Shown: piece by piece, positions 20,245-28,711 of the stretch
How the letters are laid out: every line of letters begins with the position of its first letter
Numbering within the stretch: the stretch's first letter is position 1
NCBI RefSeq assembly: GCF_008119665.1
Contig: NZ_CP043046.1
Location: forward strand, 5,952,001 to 6,016,000
Reading direction: 5' to 3'
DNA from: Pigmentiphaga aceris
Lineage (GTDB): Bacteria > Pseudomonadota > Gammaproteobacteria > Burkholderiales > Burkholderiaceae_B
Length of the DNA: 64,000 bases
Program-made: the position numbers and the translations under genes
Notes under the pieces: generated by a model
Databases searched by the model: none
The model's input: only the letters and a program-made list of their open reading frames with translations
What the model was told of the DNA's origin: nothing

Positions 20245-21657
20245 ATGCAGCAGACTCTTTTTGCAGCAGCGCTGCTGCTGTCGCCCGCGCTCGCCTGGAC
20301 TCAGGCCCAGACGGCCCCGGTGCCGGCACAAACAGCCATCCAAGCACCCGCAGAAACACCATCACTGCTTCAACCTAGCGGTGCTCAAGCCACCGCTGGC
20401 GGCTTCATTCAGGACGCCCGCTGGAGCCTGCTGAACCGCAGCGTCTACGACTATCGCGACTACCGCCACGGCGACAAAAGCAACGGTGCCCGCAACGCCT
20501 TCCGGCCGCGCGCGCAACGCAGCGACAGCGCCGAGGAATGGGGCTACGGCTTGATGGGCACCGTTGAATCCGGCTTCACGCAGGGCGTGATCGGCGTAGG
20601 GCTGGATGCCCAGCTCTACCTTGCACAGACCTTGGGCGGCGATGACTACAGTGCGGGCAAGGCGCGCCTGTTGGCACTGGACGATCAAGGGTATCTGAGC
20701 AACAACAGCGCACGCGGCGGCGCAGCGCTCAAGCTGCGCGTGTCGTCCACCGTATTGAAGGTGGGCGAACAACGGGTGAAGACACCTGTATTCGGATCTT
20801 CCGACACCCGCTTGCTGCCCGAGACCGCGATGGGCTGGCTGCTGACCAGCAAGGAAATTCCTGCGCTGACTCTGCAGGCCGGCCACTTCACCCATTCGGC
20901 CGACCGCAATGCCCGGCGCAGCAACAATCCGCTGACGGTGAACTATTCCAACGCCCCACGCGGTGATGCCTTCGACTTTGCTGGCGGCACCTACACCGGC
21001 ATCGAAAACCTGTCGGCCAGCGTCTACCTGTCGACCTTCCGCGACACCTGGCGCGGACAGTATGCGGGTGCCACGTACACCGTGCCGCTGGCAGACAAAC
21101 GTGCCGTCGTATTCGACACGCATCTATACCGCAGCACCGATACCGGCCGACGTCTTGCAGGCGAGATCGACAACACCACCGGCAGCCTGATGGCCAGCTA
21201 CGTGCAAGGTCCGCATCGCATCGGTCTGGGTTATCAGAAGGTCGATGGCGATACGCCCTTCGACTATGTGTCGCGCGGTGCCATCTGGCTGGGCAATGCC
21301 ATGCAGTTGTCGGACTTCAACGGCCCGGGCGAACAGTCGTGGCAACTGCGCTACGAATTGGACCTGGGTGTGTTCGGCATTCCGGGATTAAGCGTGGCGG
21401 CCGCCTACACACGCGGCAGCGGCATCGATGGCAGTGGTGCCGACCCGAAAGGTGGCTATACCTGGCTGGGTTATGGCCGTGGCGGGCGTCATTGGGAACG
21501 CGATCTGTTCCTGAAATACACCGTGCAAAGCGGTGCCGCCAAAGGGCTGATGCTGACCTTGCGCCACGACGTACACCGCAACAACAAGGCACAGGCGGAA
21601 CTGAATACCGAACGGGTGCGCGTGGCGCTGGAGTACCCGCTGGGGGGTTCGTTCTGA
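20245..21657 (+). CDS. OprD-family outer membrane porin
   Basis: A 470-residue outer-membrane beta-barrel. The signal peptide MQQTLFAAALLLSPALAWTQ is followed by a proline-rich linker and then GGFIQDARWSLLNRSVYDYRD, the start of the OprD barrel. Other family marks are EWGYGLMGTVESGFTQGVIGVGLDA, VGEQRVKTPVFGSSDTRLLPE and a C-terminal strand ending in phenylalanine (YPLGGSF). OprD porins pass basic amino acids, peptides or aromatic acids. The gene begins immediately after the preceding stop, so translation is likely coupled to the membrane protein. The substrate is not predictable; nearby amine/opine oxidation genes make an amino-acid derivative plausible. Confidence 0.9.
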   Translation: MQQTLFAAALLLSPALAWTQAQTAPVPAQTAIQAPAETPSLLQPSGAQATAGGFIQDARWSLLNRSVYDYRDYRHGDKSNGARNAFRPRAQRSDSAEEWGYGLMGTVESGFTQGVIGVGLDAQLYLAQTLGGDDYSAGKARLLALDDQGYLSNNSARGGAALKLRVSSTVLKVGEQRVKTPVFGSSDTRLLPETAMGWLLTSKEIPALTLQAGHFTHSADRNARRSNNPLTVNYSNAPRGDAFDFAGGTYTGIENLSASVYLSTFRDTWRGQYAGATYTVPLADKRAVVFDTHLYRSTDTGRRLAGEIDNTTGSLMASYVQGPHRIGLGYQKVDGDTPFDYVSRGAIWLGNAMQLSDFNGPGEQSWQLRYELDLGVFGIPGLSVAAAYTRGSGIDGSGADPKGGYTWLGYGRGGRHWERDLFLKYTVQSGAAKGLMLTLRHDVHRNNKAQAELNTERVRVALEYPLGGSF

Positions 21658-21753
21658 CGAAACCTGAGCCTTACGGCACCTGCCGATCTTCTGCGTAACG
21701 GGGCGTACATGAACACGGCAATGGGCGAACCAGAAAAAGGATCGCCCGCCGTG

Positions 21754-22614
21754 CTACCCCAGCGCCAGATTCACCAAGGTGAACAAGCGCATCGTGGCGT
21801 CTCCTTGCGGAGCCTCGCCACGTACCATGCTCAGGAAGGTGATGGCCGGCAGCAGGCCACGCGCGTTGATCCACGTATCCAGCGGCGGGCAACCAACCAC
21901 ATCGATACGCAGATACACGTCCAGATGCGTGGCCATCCAATGGTTGATCAGCAGCTTTGCGCTGTCGATGTCCGGAGCCACGACCGGGCCGATCACGTGT
22001 GCACCGCCCACCCGACGGCACAGCGCAAAACCTTGGGCCACACCGTCGCGTTCCAGCACCACACAATCCCGTGCCGGGCGCAGATTTTCCAGCGCATGTC
22101 CGCGTGAAATACCCGCTGCGCGCGCGCACAGCGCGGCCAGTGCCGGGCCTTCTCCCACGCTCATCGGCCGCACCCGCTGGCCAGGGGCCAGTGCAATCGG
22201 CTGCGCCTCGAACACGGCACCCTGGTGTCGCTCCACGCGACCCACCAAGACAAAGCCCAGGTCTTCGTACATGCTCCGGCTGTCGGCAAACGCGTTGACC
22301 AACACACTGCGGCCCGCCAGTGCAGGCATCACCCGTTCGACCATCTCACGATCGATACCCTGCCCTTGATAGTCCGGCGCGGTAATGACCATGCCGAGGC
22401 TGGCGTGCGTGTCGTCGTGCAGCCAGTACATGGCTACCCCCACGATCTCGTCACCCGCCAGTGCAGCCACGCCCGTGCCATTGCGCAACAAGGCCTGCCA
22501 GTCGATCAGGCGATGCGACCAGTGAATCGACTGCGTCAGCCGATGCGCAGCGGCAGCATCTGCCGCGTGCAGCGGACGATAGGCAAGCACCGCATTCGCA
22601 TCCGTTGTCTTCAC
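21754..22614 (-). CDS. GNAT acetyltransferase with C-terminal YitH/HolE-type domain
   Basis: A 286-residue protein with an N-terminal GNAT fold (YRPLHAADAAAAHRL, then the acetyl-CoA loop ITAPDYQGQGIDREMV) and a C-terminal half (ARAAGISRGHALENLRPARDCVVLERDGVAQGFALCRRVGGAHVIGPVVA region) that matches the acetyltransferase_18 type found in YitH/HolE proteins. It likely acetylates a small amine. Its start overlaps the stop of the FAD-dependent subunit gene by four bases, making it the last gene of the dehydrogenase operon, so its substrate may be a product or inhibitor of that pathway. Confidence 0.82.
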   Translation of the reverse strand: MKTTDANAVLAYRPLHAADAAAAHRLTQSIHWSHRLIDWQALLRNGTGVAALAGDEIVGVAMYWLHDDTHASLGMVITAPDYQGQGIDREMVERVMPALAGRSVLVNAFADSRSMYEDLGFVLVGRVERHQGAVFEAQPIALAPGQRVRPMSVGEGPALAALCARAAGISRGHALENLRPARDCVVLERDGVAQGFALCRRVGGAHVIGPVVAPDIDSAKLLINHWMATHLDVYLRIDVVGCPPLDTWINARGLLPAITFLSMVRGEAPQGDATMRLFTLVNLALG

Positions 22615-23795
22615 TCGTCGACTCCTCCGGCAACCGCCACCGGCACGGCAAAGCGTGCCATTTGGAAAGGTTCGATCGGGGTGGTGGTCGACCCCGTATC
22701 GATCAATTCAGCCATTACATCACCCACGCCCGGCCCCAGTTGAAAACCGTGGCCGCAGAACCCGAAGGCGTAGAACAAACCGCTTACTTTGCCACTGGGG
22801 CCCATGATAGGCCGGTCATCGGGCATGTAGCCTTCAATACCGCTCCAGGTGCGGATGATATTCAAGCGACCGAACGCCGGAATCAGGCGGCGAATCTCGG
22901 CCATCTGCGTCATGGTGCTGGTGGGCAGTGCGTACGCACGACGAATGTCGGGGAAAGCCGGGCCTCGCGTGCTGCCGCCGATGATGATGTTGCCGCGCGG
23001 AATCTGGCGGCAATACACCACCTCGCGCTCAATCTTGGTCATCACCCCGAACACTTCGCGCATCTTGTACGGAATAGGTTCGGTCACCGACATCTGCGGA
23101 CCGCGCGCCACAATGGGCACGGCCTCGCCGAATTGTTCGGACAGCAGGCTGCCCCAGGCACCCGCGGTGATCAGCATCGCCGGCGCGCGGAAAATTCGCC
23201 CATCGGTCGCCGTCGCGCGGAAATCTTCGCCGTCTTTTTCGACTGCCGCGATCTCGGTGTTCTCGATCACCTTGGCACCTGCGCGCACCGCAGCACGGGC
23301 AAATGCCGGTGCGGCCAGGCGGGGGTTCGCGTGGCCGTCGACGGGCGCGTAGGACGCCCCCGCCACTTCGTGTGTCAGGTACGGAAACCGCTTGCGCACG
23401 GTCTGTTGCGACAGCAGTTCCAGGTCCAGGCCCAACTGCCTGGCAGCCTTGGCGTATTCCTCCAGCGCATCCAGGTGCACCGGGTCGTAACAAAGCCGCA
23501 CATGCCCGGAAGGCAAAAATTCAACGTCTTCACCCAGCAGTTCCGGCAGCCGTCCCCAGATGGCACGCGAGCGATTGGCCAGCGGCAGTTGCGGCAGGAA
23601 ACGACCCTGGCGACGCACGTTGCCGAAGTTCACACCGCTTGCCTGCTGACCTACCAGGCCACGTTCCAGCAAGATCACCGAACGACCACGCTGACGCAGG
23701 AAAAATGCTGTTGCCGCGCCCATGAAGCCGCCACCGACAATCACCACATCGGCGTCATAACGGCGCTGGTCCGGGGCATTCATCAGCGTGCTCAT
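22611..23795 (-). CDS. FAD-dependent dehydrogenase subunit (HcnC / opine oxidase B / DAO type)
   Basis: A 394-residue flavoprotein of the D-amino-acid-oxidase fold. The dinucleotide motif VVIVGGGFMGAATAFFLRQRG is near residues 17-37, and the C terminus has the FAD-binding GIEGYMPDDRPIMGP and YAFGFCGHGFQLGPGVG segments. In HcnABC-, opine-oxidase- and D-hydroxyproline-dehydrogenase-type complexes this is the amine-oxidising subunit. The ATG at 23795 overlaps the stop of the next subunit as ATGA, supporting a tightly coupled heterotrimer. It is probably attached to the inner membrane through partners and passes electrons to the iron-sulfur subunits. The actual amine is unknown. Confidence 0.88.
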   Translation of the reverse strand: MSTLMNAPDQRRYDADVVIVGGGFMGAATAFFLRQRGRSVILLERGLVGQQASGVNFGNVRRQGRFLPQLPLANRSRAIWGRLPELLGEDVEFLPSGHVRLCYDPVHLDALEEYAKAARQLGLDLELLSQQTVRKRFPYLTHEVAGASYAPVDGHANPRLAAPAFARAAVRAGAKVIENTEIAAVEKDGEDFRATATDGRIFRAPAMLITAGAWGSLLSEQFGEAVPIVARGPQMSVTEPIPYKMREVFGVMTKIEREVVYCRQIPRGNIIIGGSTRGPAFPDIRRAYALPTSTMTQMAEIRRLIPAFGRLNIIRTWSGIEGYMPDDRPIMGPSGKVSGLFYAFGFCGHGFQLGPGVGDVMAELIDTGSTTTPIEPFQMARFAVPVAVAGGVDE

Positions 23796-25165
23796 GCCGG
23801 GTCCTCTACCGCAATCGTCAAGGGCTTGATCGGGGCCTGCCCACGCAAGCGACCCACCAGTTCCACCGGCACCCCAGCCGCCTGCGCAATGATCTCTGCA
23901 CCCGCCACACCGCAATAACGGCCCTGGCAACGGCCCATGCCCACGCGGCTGAAGGCCTTGGCGCGATTGGCTTCCTGTGCACCCATCTCGTTCACCACGT
24001 GGCGCAAGTCGCCTGCGGTAACGTTCTCGCAGCGGCACACCACCGCGTGGTCGGGCAGGTCTGCTGCCTGCGCATGCGGCCACGGGAAAGCCTGGTTCAA
24101 ACCGGCCTGGAATCGGCGGATGCGCGCCAGGCTGGCTTCAGCCGCCTGCACCTGATCGGCGGGCACCTTGTGGCCGTGATCCTGCAACACCGCAAACGCA
24201 GCCAGCCGGCCACTGGCTTCGGCCGCATCGGCACCCAGCACGCGCGCACTATCGCCCGCCAGATAAACCCCCTTCACCGAGCTGCGCCCCATGTCATCGA
24301 CCTTGGGCATCCACAGCCGGCGACCCGCATGGAATTCGAATTCGCAGCGCGCCAGATCGGCCAGCTGGGTTTCGGGCCGCAGGTGGTAGCCAAGCCCCAC
24401 GGCATCGCACTGCACCGTGCGACGTACATCCTTGCTGTCATCGAACACCACGCCTTGCACACCGTCGTGGGCGTCGCCGGTGATTTCGATCAGCTTCACA
24501 CCCGAATACAGCGGCACACGCGCGCGCTTCAAAGATGCAACCAGCCTCATGCCCTTGGCCAAGGCAGCCGGTTGCGCCAGCAGCTTGGGCAAGGCACCGA
24601 TGCGCAGGCTGAAGGGCGAGGTGTCGAGCACCGCCGCCACCTTGGCTCCTGCCGCCACATACTGCGCAGCCACCAGGTACAACAAAGGCCCGGTGCCCAT
24701 GAACACCACCTGACGACCGATCGAGCACGCCTGCGCCTTCAGGGCGATCTGCGCACCACCCAGGCTGTAGGTGCCGGCGAAGTCCCAACCGGGAATCGGC
24801 ATCAGGCGATCGGTCGCGCCTGCACACACCACCAGCGCGTCGAAGGGCACGGGCGTGGACACACCTGCCTTCACCGCATAGACCATGCTGTTGGCCACGT
24901 TCCAGGCCAGCGTCTCGGGCCGGTAGTCGATCTGCGATCTCAGCGCGTCGAAGTCGCTGTGCAAGGACTTTGCGCGGTCGGCGGTGTCGCCATACAGGGT
25001 TTCGTACGAGCGCTTGAAGGACTCGGGCTGACGACGGTAGATCTGCCCGCCATCACGCCGCCCCTCTTCGATCACAGTGGGACGAATGCCGGCAGCCACC
25101 AGGGTCTGCGCGCAACGCACGCCAGCCGGGCCGGCACCAATCACGATCACACGGGGCTGAGCCAC
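23792..25165 (-). CDS. NAD(P)/FAD-binding oxidoreductase with BFD-type [2Fe-2S] domain (HcnB / opine oxidase A type)
   Basis: A 457-residue protein opening with RVIVIGAGPAGVRCAQTLV (FAD site) and containing a second dinucleotide motif near VVFMGTGPLLYLVAAQYVAAGA. The C terminus carries cysteines in VVCRCENVTAGDL and GMGRCQGRYCG, the four-cysteine pattern of a BFD-like [2Fe-2S] centre. This is the middle subunit in HcnABC, octopine/nopaline oxidase and related amine dehydrogenases. Overlaps with both neighbours (4 and 19 bases) indicate a translationally coupled operon. Confidence 0.9.
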   Translation of the reverse strand: MAQPRVIVIGAGPAGVRCAQTLVAAGIRPTVIEEGRRDGGQIYRRQPESFKRSYETLYGDTADRAKSLHSDFDALRSQIDYRPETLAWNVANSMVYAVKAGVSTPVPFDALVVCAGATDRLMPIPGWDFAGTYSLGGAQIALKAQACSIGRQVVFMGTGPLLYLVAAQYVAAGAKVAAVLDTSPFSLRIGALPKLLAQPAALAKGMRLVASLKRARVPLYSGVKLIEITGDAHDGVQGVVFDDSKDVRRTVQCDAVGLGYHLRPETQLADLARCEFEFHAGRRLWMPKVDDMGRSSVKGVYLAGDSARVLGADAAEASGRLAAFAVLQDHGHKVPADQVQAAEASLARIRRFQAGLNQAFPWPHAQAADLPDHAVVCRCENVTAGDLRHVVNEMGAQEANRAKAFSRVGMGRCQGRYCGVAGAEIIAQAAGVPVELVGRLRGQAPIKPLTIAVEDPA

Positions 25166-25455
25166 GATCCCTCCGGCTGATTGGTCAGAATCGACATGCC
25201 GCTTTCCGCCTGGGTCGAACAGGCGCGCAGCCGGTCACCGGCTTGCGTCCACACCCAACAGTCCTGACAGGCCCCCATCAGACAGAAACCCGCGCGATGG
25301 GTGTCGCTGAACTCGGACACACGCACGTGGCGGGTCGTGGCGAGCAGCGCCACCAGCAAGGTGTCGCCCTGCAACGCAAAGACCGGCCGACCATCGACAC
25401 GCAGTTCGATGGGTGCACGATCGGTTTCCGCCAATCGATAAAAACGTGCGTTCAT
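25147..25455 (-). CDS. Small (2Fe-2S)-binding dehydrogenase subunit (HcnA type)
   Basis: A 102-residue protein with the ferredoxin-like pattern FALQGDTLLVALLA, then GFCLMGACQDCWV and a later cysteine in RLRACSTQ, matching the small 2Fe-2S subunit of HcnA/opine-oxidase gamma proteins. The start is ATG 25455 (MNARFYRL), rejecting an 18-residue upstream extension. Its end overlaps the middle-subunit gene by 19 bases. It probably relays electrons from the flavin subunits. Confidence 0.87.
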   Translation of the reverse strand: MNARFYRLAETDRAPIELRVDGRPVFALQGDTLLVALLATTRHVRVSEFSDTHRAGFCLMGACQDCWVWTQAGDRLRACSTQAESGMSILTNQPEGSWLSPV

Positions 25456-25543
25456 AACCCTCGTTCCTGCCGCAATCGGATCACGGCCTGGGGCACGGGC
25501 AGGACGCATCGACCAGGACAGCCGACGAGTCAGCCGGACCCGT

Positions 25544-26821
25544 TCAATACAAGACGTCTTTCATGCGGTAGTACAGCCCGGCCAGAGGCAGGAACCACGG
25601 CTTGCCCGAGTAGCCCGGCAGGCTGGGCCAGTCACGGTCGCCCCAGGGATTGGCCTGCGGCGTGCCGTTGATCACATCGGCCATCACGCCGCCCATGTGC
25701 ACCGACATCTGCACGCCGTGGCCGCTGTAGCCCATGGCGTAATACAGGCCGTCACGCTCACCGGCGTGCGGCAGACGATCGGCGGTCATGTCGACCATGC
25801 CGCCCCAGCAGTAGTCCAGCCGGGTGTCTTTCAATTCGGGAAACACCTCCTGCATGCCGGCCCGCAGGATGTCGCCGCTTTTCATGTCGGACGTGGGGTT
25901 CGACATCGCAAAACGTGCCCGGCCACCAAACAGCAGGCGATTGTCCGGCGTTGTGCGGAAGTAGTTGCCGATGTTCTTGGTGGTGACGCAGTTGCGGCGC
26001 TTGGGCATGATCCGGTCGAGCTGCGCAACTGACAGCGGTTCAGTCACCACAATGAAGCTGCCCACCGGCACAATGCGCCGCTGCCACCATTTGAAGGGAC
26101 CGATGTTCGAGCAGCCCGTCGCCAGCAATACCTGGTTGGCACGAATGGTGCCGCGTGCCGTGACGACTTCAAAACCGCCACCCGCCTGCTTGTTCAAGGC
26201 GGTGACCAGCGCCGACTCATAGATTGTTGCGCCCGCCCGCACCGCCGCCTGCGCCAGGCCCACGCCGAACTTGCCCATGTGCATCTGCGCGCCCTTGTGC
26301 TGCACCAGGCCGCCGTAATAGCGGTCCGAGCCGACTTCGTCGCGGATGCGGCTGGCGGGCACCAGATCGACATCCCGGTCCACGTTGTCACGCAGGCCGT
26401 GATACGCCTTTTCCAGCTTGGCGAAGTGCTCGGGCTTGGCGGCCAGCTTGATCTTGCCGACACGCTTGAAATCGCAATCGATGTTTTCGCTGGTAACCAG
26501 GCCGGACACCGTTTCCACCGCCGCATCGTAGGCGTTGTAGAACAGGCGGGCACGGTCGGCACCATAACGCGCGGTCAGCGTGGCGAAATCCTGCGAGGTG
26601 CCGTTGTTGCAGTGGCCGCCATTGCGGCCCGAGGCCTGGCCGATCACCCTGCCCCCTTCCAACACCACCACAGACGCATTGCGCTTGGCCAGCGACAACG
26701 CAGACGACAGGCCGGTGAAGCCACCGCCGATCACCACCACATCGGCACGGGCCGGCAGGTCGCCATAAGCCCCCCCGGTGAATGCGGGGGCGGTATCCAA
26801 CCAGTACGGTTCGAGTTTCAT
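25544..26821 (-). CDS. FAD-dependent amine oxidoreductase (PuuB/gamma-glutamylputrescine oxidase-like)
   Basis: A 425-residue flavoprotein of the DAO family. The start MKLEPYWLDTAPAF followed by ADVVVIGGGFTGLSSALSLAKR matches PuuB-like proteins; the C-terminal GLYYAMGYSGHGVQMSVHMGG and the histidine-rich region GRNGGHCNNG are also typical. ATG 26821 is chosen because WLD near the N terminus is conserved in this group. It lies 88 bases upstream of the three-subunit dehydrogenase and on the same strand, so both probably act on related amines. Oxidation of gamma-glutamylated polyamines is a guess. Confidence 0.86.
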   Translation of the reverse strand: MKLEPYWLDTAPAFTGGAYGDLPARADVVVIGGGFTGLSSALSLAKRNASVVVLEGGRVIGQASGRNGGHCNNGTSQDFATLTARYGADRARLFYNAYDAAVETVSGLVTSENIDCDFKRVGKIKLAAKPEHFAKLEKAYHGLRDNVDRDVDLVPASRIRDEVGSDRYYGGLVQHKGAQMHMGKFGVGLAQAAVRAGATIYESALVTALNKQAGGGFEVVTARGTIRANQVLLATGCSNIGPFKWWQRRIVPVGSFIVVTEPLSVAQLDRIMPKRRNCVTTKNIGNYFRTTPDNRLLFGGRARFAMSNPTSDMKSGDILRAGMQEVFPELKDTRLDYCWGGMVDMTADRLPHAGERDGLYYAMGYSGHGVQMSVHMGGVMADVINGTPQANPWGDRDWPSLPGYSGKPWFLPLAGLYYRMKDVLY

Positions 26822-27197
26822 GCCAGCACCGCCTGGTCGCCCTGAGCGGCCGATGCCCGTTGTCGGGAAGCAGTGAACGAAGCGCGCGTGGGGGTCGTTT
26901 CCATATCGGTTCTCAGGGGGCAACGCACGAGGGGCGTGGTGTATTCATTACAGCACCCAAGAGGCGGCGTCTTGATGCGTAGTGGCGTTCATGCACACGC
27001 GGATTCCACTTTTTTTGGCATCTTGCGCAGCATAAGTGCTTACCCGAGCGCTTGGCTGACTGGTCCGGGCAGGCTTTCCCCTTGTGACTTTTCCACACCT
27101 CACGTTCCACCTTGTCCATTGACGCAGCCCCGGAAAGCGCGGACAGTGCAGCCTCGATGTACCGATGCGGCTGTCCCCCACCAGCCGGTAAAAGATT
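26822..27197. other. Divergent intergenic region, nothing specific seen
   Basis: This 376-base gap separates the amine oxidoreductase (minus strand) from the MFS gene (plus strand). Only short frames lie here, and none has a convincing protein pattern. It must contain the promoters for both directions, but I see no clear dyad or terminator. Confidence 0.5.
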
Positions 27198-28667
27198 ATG
27201 TCCGCCCCCTCTTCGCCCCCTTCGGGCGACGCCCCGCGCGCCGCTGCGCCAGGCGACTCTCAGCAAGACGCCGCCACCCGGCGCTCAGCAAAAATGATCC
27301 CCTGGCTGGTCGGCGTGGCGCTTGCCATGCAGATGCTGGACTCCAACATGGTGGCCTCGGCGCTGCCCGCCATGGGTCTGGCACTTGGTGTGACACCCGT
27401 CAGTCTGAACGTGTTGATCACCGCCTACGTGCTGGCGGTGGCGATCTTCGTGCCCATCAGCAGCTGGACCGCAGACCGATTCGGTGCCAAGCGTGTCTTC
27501 CTGTGGGCAATTGCATTGTTCGTGCTGGGTTCGGTGTGCTGTGCGGTGTCCCAGACACTGGGGCAGATGGTGGCCAGCCGCATTCTGCAAGGGTTGTCGG
27601 GTGCCATGATGGTGCCGGTGGGCCGGATCATTCTGCTGCATACCGTGCCACGCCAGGACCTGCTGAAAGCGATCTCGTTCCTGTCGGTGCCCGCGCTGGT
27701 CGGCCCCGTGTTCGGCCCGCCGCTGGGCGGGCTGCTGGTGACCTATCTATCCTGGCACTGGATCTTCCTGATCAACATTCCCATCGGCATATTGGGCATC
27801 GTGATGGTCAGGCGGCACATCGTGGAAGTGCGGCCCGACACTGCCCCACGCCTGGATTTCCTGGGCTTCCTGCTGCTGGCGTTCTGCATGGCAAGCCTGG
27901 TGATCTGCATGGAAGCGGTCAGCCACGGTTCGCTGTCGGCCAGTGCAGTGGCCGGGCTTGCAGCGGCCGGCGTTGCCTGTGCGTGGTTCTATCGCGGACA
28001 CTCGCGCCGCGTGGCGGAACCGCTGATCGACCTGGACCTGCTGAAGACACCCAGCTTTGCGATCTCGGTGCTCGGTGGCAGCGTCAGCCGCTTCGTGGTG
28101 GGTGCCACGCCCTTTCTGCTGGTGATGCAATTGCAGGTGGGCATGGGCTATTCGCCGCTGATGGCAGGCTTGATATCGCTGTCGGGTGCCATGGGTGCGC
28201 TGGTGATGAAAAGCATGGCCACGCGCATTCTGGGCCGCTTCGGTTTCCGAAACGTGTTGCAGACCACCAGCCTGATCACCGGCGTAACCATCGCCGCCTG
28301 TGCGACCTTCACTGCCAGCACACCGATCTGGCTGATGGTGTCGATTCTGCTGGTCAGCGGTTTCTTCCGGTCGTTGATGTTCACAGCCGTGAACTCCTTG
28401 GCCTACGCCGATATCGACAGCGCGAACATGAGCCGCGCCAATGGCTTTGCGACCATGGCAACCCAGGTCGGCATCAGCCTGGGCGTGGGGATTGCAGCGG
28501 CAGCCCTGAACCTGAGCACCTTGCTTCGCGGTGCCGCCTCGCTGGCGCTGGTGGATGTGATGGTGGGGTATGTGGTGATCGGGGTAGCCTGTGCGGCATC
28601 GTCGCTGGCGTTTCGCAAGCTCGATCCGCACGCCGGGCATGCCTTGCTCAGCCAGGATAAGGACTGA
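27198..28667 (+). CDS. MFS exporter, DHA2 (EmrB/QacA-like) family
   Basis: A 489-residue inner-membrane transporter with about fourteen helices. After a proline/alanine-rich cytoplasmic start comes IPWLVGVALAMQMLDSNMVASALPAMG, the DHA2 motif D1 region, then the A-motif loop DRFGAKRVF and LQGLSGAMMVPVGRIILL, the drug/proton antiporter motif C-like region. It probably exports a drug or metabolite using the proton gradient. It is divergent from the amine oxidation cluster and convergent with the acylase gene. No adjacent TetR regulator is present. Confidence 0.88.
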   Translation: MSAPSSPPSGDAPRAAAPGDSQQDAATRRSAKMIPWLVGVALAMQMLDSNMVASALPAMGLALGVTPVSLNVLITAYVLAVAIFVPISSWTADRFGAKRVFLWAIALFVLGSVCCAVSQTLGQMVASRILQGLSGAMMVPVGRIILLHTVPRQDLLKAISFLSVPALVGPVFGPPLGGLLVTYLSWHWIFLINIPIGILGIVMVRRHIVEVRPDTAPRLDFLGFLLLAFCMASLVICMEAVSHGSLSASAVAGLAAAGVACAWFYRGHSRRVAEPLIDLDLLKTPSFAISVLGGSVSRFVVGATPFLLVMQLQVGMGYSPLMAGLISLSGAMGALVMKSMATRILGRFGFRNVLQTTSLITGVTIAACATFTASTPIWLMVSILLVSGFFRSLMFTAVNSLAYADIDSANMSRANGFATMATQVGISLGVGIAAAALNLSTLLRGAASLALVDVMVGYVVIGVACAASSLAFRKLDPHAGHALLSQDKD

Positions 28668-28711
28668 ACAGTAGGCTGGTCAGTGCAATGATCAGCCGTC
28701 GCAAAGCTGGC

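Noticed and set aside
26873..28660. A 595-codon plus-strand frame overlapping the MFS gene in another frame
   Set aside because: It has arginine/alanine/glycine-biased composition and no membrane segments, while the 27198-28667 frame encodes a standard DHA2 transporter.
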